DNA of 64,000 nucleotides from Streptomyces sp. ERV7. GTDB taxonomy: Bacteria; Actinomycetota; Actinomycetes; Streptomycetales; Streptomycetaceae. The position numbers and the translations under genes are program-made. Below, piece by piece: positions 25,088 to 34,242 of this stretch. The first letter of the stretch is position 1. Every line of letters begins with the position of its first letter. The DNA lies in assembly GCF_001653515.1 (NCBI RefSeq), contig NZ_LYOY01000051.1, forward strand, positions 578,001 to 642,000, written 5' to 3'. Under the pieces are notes generated by a model that saw nothing but the letters and a program-made list of their open reading frames with translations, searched no databases and was not told the origin of the DNA.

Positions 25088-27804
25088 GCGCCGAGAACGA
25101 AACCGAGAACCCCACCGACACCGGGGCCGGTACCAGTATCACAGCCAGCACCAGCACCAGCACCAGTACGAGTGCCGGAACGGACACGGACACGGACACG
25201 GACACGGATGCGGATACGGACACAGAAACCGGTACCGGCGCGTCCGCCCCGACCCGCAGGCGCGCGCTCGCCGTCCCCGACCTGTCGCTCGTCGTCCTCG
25301 TAGGCGCCACCGGATCGGGCAAGTCCACTTTTGCGCGTCGGCATTTCAAGCCCACCGAGGTCATCTCGTCCGACTTCTGCCGCGGTCTGGTGGCCGACGA
25401 CGAGAACGACCAGAGCGCCAGCCGCGAGGCGTTCGACGTGCTCCACTACATCGCGGGCAAGCGGCTCGCGGCCGGGCGGCTGACCGTCATCGACGCCACC
25501 AGCGTGCAGGTGGAGAGCCGCCGACAGCTGGTGCAGCTGGCCCGGGAGCACGATGTGCTGCCGGTGGCCATCGTCCTGGATCTGCCCGAGGAGGTCTGCG
25601 CCGCCCGCAACGAGGCCAGGCCCGACCGCGCCGGCATGCCCCGCCAGGTCATCGCGAGGCACCGCCGTGAGCTGCGGCGTTCGCTGCGCGGCCTGGAGCG
25701 CGAGGGGTTCCGCAAGGTTCATGTGCTGCGCTCCGAGGCGGAGGTGGACAGCGTCGAGATCACGATCGAGCGACGCTACAACGACCTCACCCACCTCTCC
25801 GGCCCCTTCGACATCATCGGTGACATCCACGGCTGCCGCTCCGAGCTGGAGACGCTGCTGACCGAGCTGGGTTACGTGGACGGGGCACATCCCGAGGGCC
25901 GTACGGCGGTCTTCGTTGGTGACCTCGTCGACCGGGGCCCGGACAGCCCGGGTGTGTTGCGGCGCGTGATGAAAATGGTGGCCGACGGTAACGCTCTGTG
26001 TGTTCCCGGGAACCATGAGAACAAGCTCGGACGTTATCTGGGTGGCAAGAAGGTCCAGCGCACCCATGGACTGGCGGAAACCATCGAGCAGTTGGACAGG
26101 GAGGACGATGGATTCAAGGAACAGGTGAAGGAGTTCATCGACGGGCTCGTCAGCCACTATGTGCTCGACGGCGGCAAGCTGGTCGTCTGTCACGCGGGTC
26201 TGCCCGAGAAGTACCACGGGCGCACGTCGGGGCGTGTCCGCTCACACGCGCTGTACGGGGAGACGACCGGCGAGACCGACGAGTTCGGCCTGCCCGTGCG
26301 CTACCCGTGGGCCGAGGACTACCGGGGTCGCGCGGCGGTCGTCTACGGCCACACACCCGTCCCGAACACCTCGTGGATCAACAACACCATCTGCCTGGAC
26401 ACGGGTGCGGTGTTCGGCGGAAACATGACCGCGCTGCGCTGGCCGGAGCGCGAGCTCGTCGACGTGCCTGCCGAGAGGGTCTGGTACGAGCCGGTCCGTC
26501 CGCTGGCCACCGAGGCGCCCGGTGGCCATGACGGACGCCCGCTCGACCTCGCCGATGTGCACGGCCGCCGGGTCGTCGAGACCCGGCAGCTGGGCAATGT
26601 GGCGGTGCGTGAGGAGAACGCGGCGGCCGCGCTCGAAGTCATGAGCCGTTTCGCCGTCGACCCGCGGCTGCTCGCGTATCTGCCGCCGACGATGGCGCCG
26701 ACGGCGACCTCGCGCGGGGCGGCCCGTGGCAGCGGCGGTGACGAGCCCTTCCTGGAGCATCCGGCGGAGGCGTTCGCGCAGTACGCGGCGGACGGTGTCG
26801 GGCGGGTCGTGTGCGAGGAGAAGCACATGGGCTCGCGGGCGGTGGCCCTGGTGTGCCGTGACGCCGAGGCGGCGCGGGAGCGGTTCGGGGTGGAGGGGCC
26901 GACGGGCGCTCTGCACACCCGCACCGGTCGCCCGTTCTTCGACGACGCGGCTGTCACCGAGGAGATCCTCGGCCGGCTGCGGGCGGCCGTGTCGGCGGCC
27001 GGGCTGTGGGACGAGCTCGGTACGGACTGGCTGCTGTTCGACGCCGAGCTGATGCCGTGGTCGCTGAAGGCCTCGGGGCTGCTGCGTTCGCAGTACGCGG
27101 CGGTGGGTGCCGCGTCCGGGGCGGTGTTCCCGGGTGCGCTCGGGGCGCTGGAGGCAGCGGCGGCGCGCGGTGTCGAGGTGGCGGGGCTGCTGGGGCGTCA
27201 GCGCGAGCGGGCGCGGGACGCCGCGGCGTTCACCGACGCGTACCGGCGGTACTGCTGGACCACGGACGGCCTGGAGGGGGTGCGGCTCGCTCCCTTCCAG
27301 CTTCTGGCCGCCCGGGGGCGCAGCCTGGCCGCGGTGCCGCACGACGAGCAGCTGGCGTGGCTGGACCGGCTGGTCGAGCACGACCCGACGGGTCTGCTCC
27401 AGGTCACCCGGCGCCTGGTCGTCGACACCGGCGACGAGGCGTCCGTGCGGGCCGGTGTCGACTGGTGGCTGGAGCTGACCGGCGCGGGCGGCGAGGGCAT
27501 GGTGGTCAAGCCGCTCCAGGCGCTGGCCCGGGACGGCAGGGGGAGGCTGGTGCAGCCGGGCATCAAGGTGCGCGGACGCGAGTATCTGCGGATCATCTAC
27601 GGTCCGGAGTACCTGCGCCCGGAGAACCTGGAGCGGCTGCGGCAGCGCTCGCTCGGGCACAAGCGCTCGCTGGCCCTGCGGGAGTACGCGCTGGGTCTGG
27701 AGGCGCTGGACCGGCTGGCGGCGGGGGAGCCGCTGTGGCGTGTCCACGAGGCGGTCTTCGCGGTCCTGGCCCTGGAGTCGGAGCCGGTGGACCCCAGGCT
27801 GTGA
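25084..27804 (+). CDS. pnkp: Polynucleotide kinase-phosphatase-ligase Pnkp of the Hen1 RNA repair complex
   Basis: A 906-residue three-domain RNA repair enzyme. The kinase domain has the P-loop GATGSGKS at residues 74-81. The metallophosphatase domain has GDIHG (246-250), GDLVDRG and GNHEN (309-313). The C-terminal adenylyltransferase has EKHMGSR with the AMP-accepting K580. Together these heal and seal RNA ends, with Hen1 as partner. Odd is residues 10-55, a low-complexity run rich in Thr, Ser, Asp and Gly encoded by short tandem repeats, placed before the kinase and absent from the family pattern I know. A terminator hairpin follows at 27807. Confidence 0.95.
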   Translation: MSAENETENPTDTGAGTSITASTSTSTSTSAGTDTDTDTDTDADTDTETGTGASAPTRRRALAVPDLSLVVLVGATGSGKSTFARRHFKPTEVISSDFCRGLVADDENDQSASREAFDVLHYIAGKRLAAGRLTVIDATSVQVESRRQLVQLAREHDVLPVAIVLDLPEEVCAARNEARPDRAGMPRQVIARHRRELRRSLRGLEREGFRKVHVLRSEAEVDSVEITIERRYNDLTHLSGPFDIIGDIHGCRSELETLLTELGYVDGAHPEGRTAVFVGDLVDRGPDSPGVLRRVMKMVADGNALCVPGNHENKLGRYLGGKKVQRTHGLAETIEQLDREDDGFKEQVKEFIDGLVSHYVLDGGKLVVCHAGLPEKYHGRTSGRVRSHALYGETTGETDEFGLPVRYPWAEDYRGRAAVVYGHTPVPNTSWINNTICLDTGAVFGGNMTALRWPERELVDVPAERVWYEPVRPLATEAPGGHDGRPLDLADVHGRRVVETRQLGNVAVREENAAAALEVMSRFAVDPRLLAYLPPTMAPTATSRGAARGSGGDEPFLEHPAEAFAQYAADGVGRVVCEEKHMGSRAVALVCRDAEAARERFGVEGPTGALHTRTGRPFFDDAAVTEEILGRLRAAVSAAGLWDELGTDWLLFDAELMPWSLKASGLLRSQYAAVGAASGAVFPGALGALEAAAARGVEVAGLLGRQRERARDAAAFTDAYRRYCWTTDGLEGVRLAPFQLLAARGRSLAAVPHDEQLAWLDRLVEHDPTGLLQVTRRLVVDTGDEASVRAGVDWWLELTGAGGEGMVVKPLQALARDGRGRLVQPGIKVRGREYLRIIYGPEYLRPENLERLRQRSLGHKRSLALREYALGLEALDRLAAGEPLWRVHEAVFAVLALESEPVDPRL
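25141..25232 (+). repeat. Hexanucleotide-like repeat tract inside pnkp
   Basis: The bases run through repeats of cagcac-type units, then five or so gacacg-type units with variants (gatgcg, gatacg). They encode TSTSTSTS and TDTDTDTD stretches near the protein start. The tract is prone to slippage in steps of six bases, which would keep frame. Confidence 0.8.
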
Positions 27805-27806
27805 CA

Positions 27807-27843
27807 CCGGTGGGGCGGAGCCGTGCGGCTTCCGCCCCACCGG
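27807..27843 (+). terminator. Terminator of the hen1-pnkp operon
   Basis: CCGGTGGGGCGGA (27807-27819) pairs with TCCGCCCCACCGG (27831-27843), and the inner bases extend the stem with a small bulge. It begins 2 bases after the pnkp stop. Confidence 0.82.
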
Positions 27844-27904
27844 GCCGGGGCGGAAGCCGCCGGTTCGCCGGGTGAGCGGGCTGTGGGCGGGACAGGATGG
27901 GGGC

Positions 27905-29137
27905 ATGGGATTCCATGTCGACTCCGAGACCGGGCGGCTGCGCCGCGTCATCCTGCACCGGCCCGATCTGGAGCTGAAGCGGCTCACTCCGAGCAACAAG
28001 GACGCTCTCCTCTTCGACGACGTGCTCTGGGTGCGCCGGGCCCGCCAGGAACATGACGGCTTCGCGGACGTGCTGCGCGACCGCGGGGTGGAGGTGCACC
28101 TCTTCGGCGATCTGCTGCGCGAGTCGCTGGCGATCCCGCAGGCGAGACGGCTGGTGCTGGACCGGGTCTTCGACGAGAAGGAGTACGGGCCGCTGGCCAC
28201 CGGGCATCTGCGCGAGGTCTTCGACGAGCTGTCGGCCGCCGAGCTCGCGGAGGCCCTGGTGGGCGGGATGACCAAGCGGGAGTTCCTGGAGCGTCACGCG
28301 GAGCCGGTGTCCGTCCGGTTCCACGCGATGGACCTGGACGACTTCCTGCTCGGCCCGCTGCCCAACCATCTGTTCACCCGTGACACCTCCGCCTGGATCT
28401 ACGACGGGGTGTCCATCAACGCGATGCGCTGGCCCGCCCGGCAGCGCGAGACGGTCCACTTCGAGGCGATCTACCGCCACCATCCGCTCTTCGCCGGTCC
28501 CGAGGCCGGGCGGTTCCACACCTGGTCGAAGGGGCAGAGCGACTATCCCTCGACCATCGAGGGCGGCGATGTGCTGGTGATCGGCAATGGCGCGGTGCTC
28601 ATCGGGATGAGCGAGCGGACGACCCCGCAGGCCGTGGAGATGCTGGCGCGCGGGCTGTTCGCGGCCGGTTCCGCACGGACGATCGTGGCGCTGGACATGC
28701 CCAAGCGCAGGGCGTTCATGCACCTCGATACGGTGATGACGATGGTCGACGGAGAAACCTTCACTCAGTACGCCGGGCTCGGCATGCTCCGCTCGTACAC
28801 GATCGAGCAGGGCGCCGGTGAGCAGGAGCTGAAGGTGACGGACCACCCTCCGGAGCACATGCACCGGGCCATGGCGGCCGCCCTGGGACTCGACGGGATC
28901 CGGGTGCTGATGGCCACCCAGGACGTGCACTCGGCGGAGCGCGAGCAGTGGGACGACGGCTGCAACGTGCTGGCGGTGGAGCCGGGCGTGGTGGTGGCGT
29001 ACGAGCGCAATGTCACCACCAACACGCATCTGCGCAAGCAGGGCATCGAGGTGATCGAGATCCCCGGCAGCGAGCTGGGTCGGGGGCGGGGCGGGCCGCG
29101 GTGCATGAGCTGTCCCGTGGAACGCGATGCCGTATAG
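27905..29137 (+). CDS. arcA: Arginine deiminase
   Basis: A 410-residue cytosolic enzyme that hydrolyses arginine to citrulline and ammonia. Family motifs are all present: FTRDTSAWIYDG near residue 158, EGGDVLVIG near residue 219, HLDTVMTMVD near residue 275, and the C-terminal CMSCPVERD with the nucleophile cysteine close to the end. The length is normal. The ornithine carbamoyltransferase gene follows 62 bp later on the same strand. A carbamate kinase gene is not in the window, so the full ATP-yielding deiminase pathway cannot be shown here. Confidence 0.95.
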   Translation: MGFHVDSETGRLRRVILHRPDLELKRLTPSNKDALLFDDVLWVRRARQEHDGFADVLRDRGVEVHLFGDLLRESLAIPQARRLVLDRVFDEKEYGPLATGHLREVFDELSAAELAEALVGGMTKREFLERHAEPVSVRFHAMDLDDFLLGPLPNHLFTRDTSAWIYDGVSINAMRWPARQRETVHFEAIYRHHPLFAGPEAGRFHTWSKGQSDYPSTIEGGDVLVIGNGAVLIGMSERTTPQAVEMLARGLFAAGSARTIVALDMPKRRAFMHLDTVMTMVDGETFTQYAGLGMLRSYTIEQGAGEQELKVTDHPPEHMHRAMAAALGLDGIRVLMATQDVHSAEREQWDDGCNVLAVEPGVVVAYERNVTTNTHLRKQGIEVIEIPGSELGRGRGGPRCMSCPVERDAV

Positions 29138-29139
29138 TG

Positions 29140-29155
29140 ATGCGTTCAATCGCAT
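29140..29155. promoter_or_regulatory. Inverted repeat between arcA and argF
   Basis: ATGCG-TTCAAT-CGCAT is a perfect 5-bp inverted repeat, just after the arcA stop and 45 bases before the argF start. Its location suits an arginine-responsive operator, but the match to a known ArgR box is not good enough to claim one. Confidence 0.3.
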
Positions 29156-29199
29156 AGACTTACAGTGTTCCCGCCTTCCGTCACCCAGGAGCAGCCACC

Positions 29200-30231
29200 A
29201 TGGCGACAGACCTCGCAGGCCGCCACTTCCTCAAGGAGCTGGACTTCACCGCCGAGGAGTTCCGCGCTCTGGTGGACCTCGCCGCCGAGCTCAAGGCCGC
29301 CAAGAAGGCGGGCACCGAGGTCCAGCGGCTGCGCGGGCGGAACATCGCGTTGATCTTCGAGAAGCCGTCGACGCGTACGAGGTGCTCCTTCGAGGTGGCG
29401 GCCGCCGACCAGGGTGCCTCCACGACATATATCGACCCGGCGGGCTCGCACATCGGCAAGAAGGAGTCGGCGCGGGACACCGCACGGGTTCTCGGGCGGA
29501 TGTTCGACGCGATCCAGTTCCGCGGGGACGCCCAGGAGACGGCCGACACCCTCGCCGCGCACGCGGGCGTGCCGGTCTACAACGGTCTCACCGACGCCTG
29601 GCACCCCACCCAGATGCTCGCGGACGTCCTCACCATGACCGAGCACACCGACAAGCCCCTGGAGCGGACGGCTTTCGCCTATCTGGGTGACGCCCGCTAC
29701 AACATGGGCAACTCCTACCTGGTCACGGGCGCGCTGCTGGGCATGGACGTACGGATTGTGGCGCCCCGGGCGTACTGGCCGGCCGACGACGTGGTCGCAC
29801 TCGCGCACCGGGCCGCCGAGCGCAGCGGGGCCCGGGTCACCCTCACCGAGGACATCGCGGAAGGCGTGGCGGGCGCGGACTTCGTCGCCACCGACGTCTG
29901 GGTGTCGATGGGCGAGCCCAAGGAGATCTGGGCCGAGCGGATCAAGGCGCTGGCGCCCTATGCCGTGACCATGGACGTCCTGCGTGCCACCGGCAACGCG
30001 GACGTCAAGTTCCTGCACTGCCTGCCGGCCTTCCACGACCTCGGCACGGCGGTCGCCCGCGAGATCCACGAGCAGTACGGGCTGGCCGAGCTGGAGGTCA
30101 CCGACGAGGTCTTCGAGTCCGCGCACTCGGTGGTCTTCGACGAGGCCGAGAACCGCCTGCACACCATCAAGGCGGTCATGGTCGCGACGCTTACGGGAGC
30201 TCTGGCAGGGGCGGACGCGCCGGGAGCGTGA
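29200..30231 (+). CDS. argF: Ornithine carbamoyltransferase
   Basis: A 343-residue enzyme that exchanges citrulline and ornithine plus carbamoyl phosphate. The carbamoyl-phosphate loop KPSTRTRCSFE (residues 52-62) and the ornithine loop HCLPAFHD near residue 273 are intact, as is the DAWHPTQMLADVLT segment. ATG at 29200 follows AGGAGCAGCC. Placed after arcA it probably runs in the catabolic direction, but the sequence alone does not separate biosynthetic from catabolic types. Its last 41 bases overlap the convergent ATPase gene. Confidence 0.95.
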   Translation: MATDLAGRHFLKELDFTAEEFRALVDLAAELKAAKKAGTEVQRLRGRNIALIFEKPSTRTRCSFEVAAADQGASTTYIDPAGSHIGKKESARDTARVLGRMFDAIQFRGDAQETADTLAAHAGVPVYNGLTDAWHPTQMLADVLTMTEHTDKPLERTAFAYLGDARYNMGNSYLVTGALLGMDVRIVAPRAYWPADDVVALAHRAAERSGARVTLTEDIAEGVAGADFVATDVWVSMGEPKEIWAERIKALAPYAVTMDVLRATGNADVKFLHCLPAFHDLGTAVAREIHEQYGLAELEVTDEVFESAHSVVFDEAENRLHTIKAVMVATLTGALAGADAPGA

Positions 30232-30652
30232 ACCACACCGCCTTGCCGTGCGCGGTGGGGCGGTGGCCGCAGTCCGAGCTCAGGGTGCGGATCAGCAGCA
30301 GACCCCGGCCGTGCTCCTGCCATGGATCGGGCTCGCCGACGGGTTCCGGGGCGCCCAGGTCGCCCGGCGGCAGCGGGGAGCGGTCGTGGACCTCGACCTG
30401 GCAGCCCGAGTCGAGCAGCTCGACGACCAGCTCGATGGGCTCGTCGTCGGCGGTGTGCTCGACGGCGTTGGCCACCAGCTCGGCGGTGAGCAACTCGGCG
30501 GTGTCGCTGTCGGCGGGCGCGTCGATGTCCGCGAGAGCGGTGCGGATCAGCGCGCGGGCTATGGGGACGGCGGCGTTGGTGTGGGGGAGCGGGATACGCC
30601 AGGAGGTCGGGGCGCCGGCCGGGTCGCGGGCGGCGCCGGAGGGGTCGGGCAC
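30191..30652 (-). CDS. RsbW-like ATP-binding protein (anti-sigma/HATPase_c_2)
   Basis: From GTG at 30652 the protein has 153 residues. The frame stays open to 30910, but codons at about 30690-30740 lose third-position GC, so the longer forms are doubtful. The HATPase fold is clear: SDTAELLTAELVANAVEHT (N box), EVHDRSPLPPGDL (the D and G box) and QEHGRGLLLIRTLSSDCG. It resembles the single-domain kinases of actinobacteria that bind anti-sigma-antagonists or regulate development. No partner antagonist is encoded next to it. The end overlaps argF by 41 bp on the opposite strand. Confidence 0.8.
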   Translation of the reverse strand: MPDPSGAARDPAGAPTSWRIPLPHTNAAVPIARALIRTALADIDAPADSDTAELLTAELVANAVEHTADDEPIELVVELLDSGCQVEVHDRSPLPPGDLGAPEPVGEPDPWQEHGRGLLLIRTLSSDCGHRPTAHGKAVWFTLPARPPLPELP

Positions 30653-30985
30653 GGGGTTTCCGTTCGGTCGCGTGGAGGCGTCCGGGGCGCGGGGGGACGC
30701 GCGGGGCGCTACTACTCCCTTCAACCTTACGAACCGGGGCAAGGGGCTGGACAGAGTCCCCTGGCCGGCGGGGAGAGGGACGTGCGCCGCGCCGCGCAGG
30801 GCCCTTCGCCCCGCCCTTCGTCCCGGCGTCACCCGTCTTCGCCCGGCGGCGCCCAGCGCCCCGTGCCCCGGCGTACGTCGCCGTCCGCGCGCCCTCTCCG
30901 TATAGCGCACTCGTGACGACAGTCACGCATGAGTGATACCTTCGAGGTGCAGGCAGCTTTCAGCCCGCTGAGGAGGCCGCACTCC

Positions 30986-31813
30986 ATGAGCCCGTTCCCC
31001 AGCTCCGCACCCCGCACCGAAAACTGGCGCCACCTGCGGCTTTCCCTGCAGGACGGGGTGGCCACCGTCACCTTGGCCCGCCCCGAGAAGCTGAACGCGC
31101 TCACCTTCGGGGCCTACGCCGACCTCCGCGATCTGCTCGCCGAGCTCTCCCGCGAGCGGGCCGTCCGCGCCCTGGTGCTGGCGGGCGAGGGGCGCGGCTT
31201 CTGCTCCGGCGGTGACGTCGACGAGATCATCGGCGCCACGCTCTCCCTGGACACCGCCCAGCTGCTCGACTTCAACCGGATGACCGGCCAGGTCGTCCGG
31301 GCCGTACGGGAATGCCCCTTCCCGGTGATCGCGGCGCTCCACGGGGTCGCGGCCGGCGCCGGCGCGGTCCTCGCGCTGGCCGCCGACTTCCGTATCGCCG
31401 ACCCCTCCACCCGGTTCTCCTTCCTGTTCACCAAGGTCGGTCTGTCCGGTGGCGACATGGGCGCGGCCTATCTGCTGCCGCGCGTCGTCGGGCTCGGCCA
31501 CGCCACCCGGCTGCTGATGCTCGGCGAGCCGGTCCGCGCCCCCGAGGCCGAACGGATCGGTCTGCTCAGCGAGCTCACCGAAGAAGGGCAGGCCGACGCG
31601 CGCGCCGCCGAACTCGCCCGCCACCTCGCCGCCGGGCCCGCCCTCGCGTACGCGCAGACCAAGGCGCTGCTCACCGCCGAACTCGACATGCCGCTCGCCG
31701 CCGCCGTCGAACTCGACGCGGCCACCCAGGCCCTGCTGATGAACGGGCAGGACTACGCCGAGTTCCATGCCGCCTTCACCGAGAAGCGGCCCCCGAAATG
31801 GCAGGGGCGCTGA
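30986..31813 (+). CDS. Enoyl-CoA hydratase family protein
   Basis: From ATG 30986, behind GAGGAGG, the protein has 275 residues. It is a crotonase-fold protein: RALVLAGEGRGFCSGGDVDE holds the first oxyanion loop, AALHGVAAGAGAVLALAAD the second, and RFSFLFTKVGLSGGDMG the active-site face. The next gene starts 3 bases after the stop, so the two are one operon with the flavin monooxygenase/reductase fusion. In a CoA-dependent aromatic pathway it would hydrate a ring-derived enoyl-CoA. An upstream in-frame ATG at 30929 has no ribosome site. Confidence 0.9.
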   Translation: MSPFPSSAPRTENWRHLRLSLQDGVATVTLARPEKLNALTFGAYADLRDLLAELSRERAVRALVLAGEGRGFCSGGDVDEIIGATLSLDTAQLLDFNRMTGQVVRAVRECPFPVIAALHGVAAGAGAVLALAADFRIADPSTRFSFLFTKVGLSGGDMGAAYLLPRVVGLGHATRLLMLGEPVRAPEAERIGLLSELTEEGQADARAAELARHLAAGPALAYAQTKALLTAELDMPLAAAVELDAATQALLMNGQDYAEFHAAFTEKRPPKWQGR

Positions 31814-31816
31814 GCC

Positions 31817-34129
31817 GTGCCCGGGCCCCGGGGCAGCGGCGCGGCCCCCGCCGAGCGGCCGCAGCGGATCGCGGTGATCGGCGGCGGCCCCGGCGGGCTG
31901 TACGCCGCCGCACTGCTCAAACGGCTCCGCCCCGAACGTGAGATCACCGTCTGGGAGCGCAACGCCCCCGACAACACCTTCGGCTTCGGAGTCGTCCTCT
32001 CCGACGAGACGCTCGGCGGGATCGAGCACGCCGACCCCGTGGTGTACGAGGCGCTGAAGGCCGAGTTCGTCCGGTGGGACGACATCGACATCGTCCACCG
32101 CGGCCGCACCCTCACCTCCGGCGGGCACGGCTTCGCCGCGCTCGGCCGGCGCAGGCTCCTGGAGATCCTGCACCAGCGCTGCCGCGCACTCGGCGTACAG
32201 CTGCGCTTGCGCACCGAAGCGCCGCCCGCCGCCGAACTCGCCACCGGATACGACCTGGTCATCGCGGCCGACGGCGTGCGCAGCGCCACCCGCGAGACGC
32301 ATGCCGCCCACTTCGTGCCGCGCGTCACCGGCCACCGCTGCCGCTACATCTGGCTGGCCGCCGACTTCGCCTTCGACTCCTTCCGCTTCGAGATCGCCGA
32401 GACCGAGCACGGCGTGATGCAACTGCACGGCTATCCGTTCGCCGCCGACTCCTCCACCGTCATCGTCGAGATGCGCGAAGAGGTCTGGCGGGCGGCCGGG
32501 TTCGACGAGCTCGACGAGCAGGGCTCGGTCGACCGCTGCGCCAAGATCTTCGCGGACGCCCTGGGAAACCGGCCGCTACGGAGCAACAACTCCTCCTGGA
32601 CCGTCTTCCGTACCGTCGTCAACGCGCACTGGTCGTACGGCAACACCGTGCTGCTCGGCGACGCCGCCCACACCGCGCACTTCTCCATCGGCTCCGGCAC
32701 CAAGCTCGCCGTCGAGGACGCGCTCGCCCTGGCCGCCTGCGTCGAGGAGCAGCCGACCCTCGCGGACGCCCTCGCCGCGTACGAACGGGAGCGCAGGCCC
32801 GTCGTCGAGTCCACCCAGCGCGCGGCCGCCGCCAGCCTGCGCTGGTTCGAGGAGCTGGCGCTCTACCTCGACCAGCCGCCCCGGCAGTTCGCCTTCAACC
32901 TGCTCACCCGCAGCCGCCGGGTCACCCACGACAACCTGCGGCTGCGCGACCCCGGCTTCACCGGCGCCGTCGAGCGCGACTTCCCCTGCTCCTCCGGCAC
33001 ACCCGCGATGTTCACCCCCTTCCGGCTGCGCGGGCTCGAACTGCGCAACCGTGTCGTCGTCTCTCCCATGGACATGTACAGCGCCATCGACGGCCTGCCC
33101 GGAGACTTCCACCTCGTCCACCTCGGCGCCCGGGCCCTCGGTGGCGCGGGCCTGGTCATGACCGAGATGGTGTGCGTGAGCGCGGAGGGCCGCATCACTC
33201 CCGGGTGCACCGGTCTCTACACCCCCGAGCAGGCGGCGGCCTGGCGCCGGGTCACCGACTTCGTGCACCGGCAGGCCCCCGGCACCGCCATCGGCGTCCA
33301 GCTCGGCCACTCCGGGCGCAAGGGCTCGACCAAGCTGATGTGGGAAGGCATCGACGAGCCGCTCGACGACGGCAACTGGCCCCTCGCCGCCCCCTCACCG
33401 CTGCCCTACCGGCCCGGTGTCAACCAGGTCCCGCACGCGCTCGACCGCACGGGGCTGACCGACATCCGCGAGCAGTTCGCCGCGGCGGCCTGGCGGGCCG
33501 CCCGCTGCGACTTCGACCTGCTAGAACTCCACTGCGCCCACGGCTACTTGCTCTCCGGATTCCTCTCCCCTCTCACCAACCAACGCACGGACTCCTACGG
33601 TGGTTCCCTCGCCAACAGGCTGCGTTTCCCGCTGGAGGTGTTCGACACGCTGCGGGGCATCTGGCCGCACGACCGGCCGATGACCGTCCGTATCTCCGCG
33701 ACCGACTGGGCGCCGGGCGGCACCACCGCCGAGGAGTCCGTCGAGATCGCCCGCGCCTTCGTCGCGCACGGCGCCGACGCCATCGACGTGTCCACCGGGC
33801 AGGTCGTCGCGGACGAGCGGCCCGAGTTCGGCCGCTCTTACCAGACCCCGTACGCCGACCGCATCCGCAACACGCTCGGCGTGCCCGTCATCGCGGTCGG
33901 GGCGATCTCGTCCTGGGACGACGTGAACTCGCTGCTGCTCGCGGGCCGGGCCGACCTCTGCGCCCTCGCCCGGCCCCATCTCTACGATCCGCACTGGACC
34001 CTGCACGCGGCCGCCGAGCAGGGCTACTCGGGACCCGGGGCGCCCTGGCCGGCGCCGTACCGGGCGGGCAGCCGCAGGCCTCCGACCGGACGCACGGACG
34101 CGCCCAAGCCACGCCTCACCCTGAAGTGA
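31817..34129 (+). CDS. Flavin monooxygenase/old-yellow-enzyme fusion (salicylyl-CoA or 2-aminobenzoyl-CoA type)
   Basis: A 770-residue fusion starting with GTG at 31817. Residues 14-380 are a class A flavin hydroxylase: AVIGGGPGGLYAAALL and LLGDAAHTAHFSIGSGTKLA. Residues 398-745 are an old-yellow-enzyme reductase: ELRNRVVVSPMDMYS, LHCAHGYLLSGFLSPL and TNQRTDSYGGS. This two-part layout is that of 2-aminobenzoyl-CoA monooxygenase/reductase of Azoarcus, and is also named 'bifunctional salicylyl-CoA 5-hydroxylase/oxidoreductase'. The ring is hydroxylated at C5, and in the amino case then reduced. The aryl-CoA ligase at 37018 is the likely supplier. The exact substrate is not fixed by sequence. 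Confidence 0.9.
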   Translation: MPGPRGSGAAPAERPQRIAVIGGGPGGLYAAALLKRLRPEREITVWERNAPDNTFGFGVVLSDETLGGIEHADPVVYEALKAEFVRWDDIDIVHRGRTLTSGGHGFAALGRRRLLEILHQRCRALGVQLRLRTEAPPAAELATGYDLVIAADGVRSATRETHAAHFVPRVTGHRCRYIWLAADFAFDSFRFEIAETEHGVMQLHGYPFAADSSTVIVEMREEVWRAAGFDELDEQGSVDRCAKIFADALGNRPLRSNNSSWTVFRTVVNAHWSYGNTVLLGDAAHTAHFSIGSGTKLAVEDALALAACVEEQPTLADALAAYERERRPVVESTQRAAAASLRWFEELALYLDQPPRQFAFNLLTRSRRVTHDNLRLRDPGFTGAVERDFPCSSGTPAMFTPFRLRGLELRNRVVVSPMDMYSAIDGLPGDFHLVHLGARALGGAGLVMTEMVCVSAEGRITPGCTGLYTPEQAAAWRRVTDFVHRQAPGTAIGVQLGHSGRKGSTKLMWEGIDEPLDDGNWPLAAPSPLPYRPGVNQVPHALDRTGLTDIREQFAAAAWRAARCDFDLLELHCAHGYLLSGFLSPLTNQRTDSYGGSLANRLRFPLEVFDTLRGIWPHDRPMTVRISATDWAPGGTTAEESVEIARAFVAHGADAIDVSTGQVVADERPEFGRSYQTPYADRIRNTLGVPVIAVGAISSWDDVNSLLLAGRADLCALARPHLYDPHWTLHAAAEQGYSGPGAPWPAPYRAGSRRPPTGRTDAPKPRLTLK

Positions 34130-34196
34130 GCCGCGGCTCACAGTGAATGACAGAGGAAATGGCACAGCGTGGGAACCATTCGGCCCGCCCGTCAGT

Positions 34197-34214
34197 TTCT
34201 ACAGCGTTGTAGAA
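34197..34214. promoter_or_regulatory. 18-bp inverted repeat upstream of terB-like gene
   Basis: TTCTACAGCGTTGTAGAA has perfect 7-bp arms around GCGT and ends 28 bases before the start at 34243. The CTACA/TGTAG core resembles sites bound by BlaI-type repressors, and a BlaI gene lies 1.5 kb away. This is an inference. Confidence 0.5.
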
Positions 34215-34242
34215 GTGACTATCGAGACCAGATGGAGACCTC

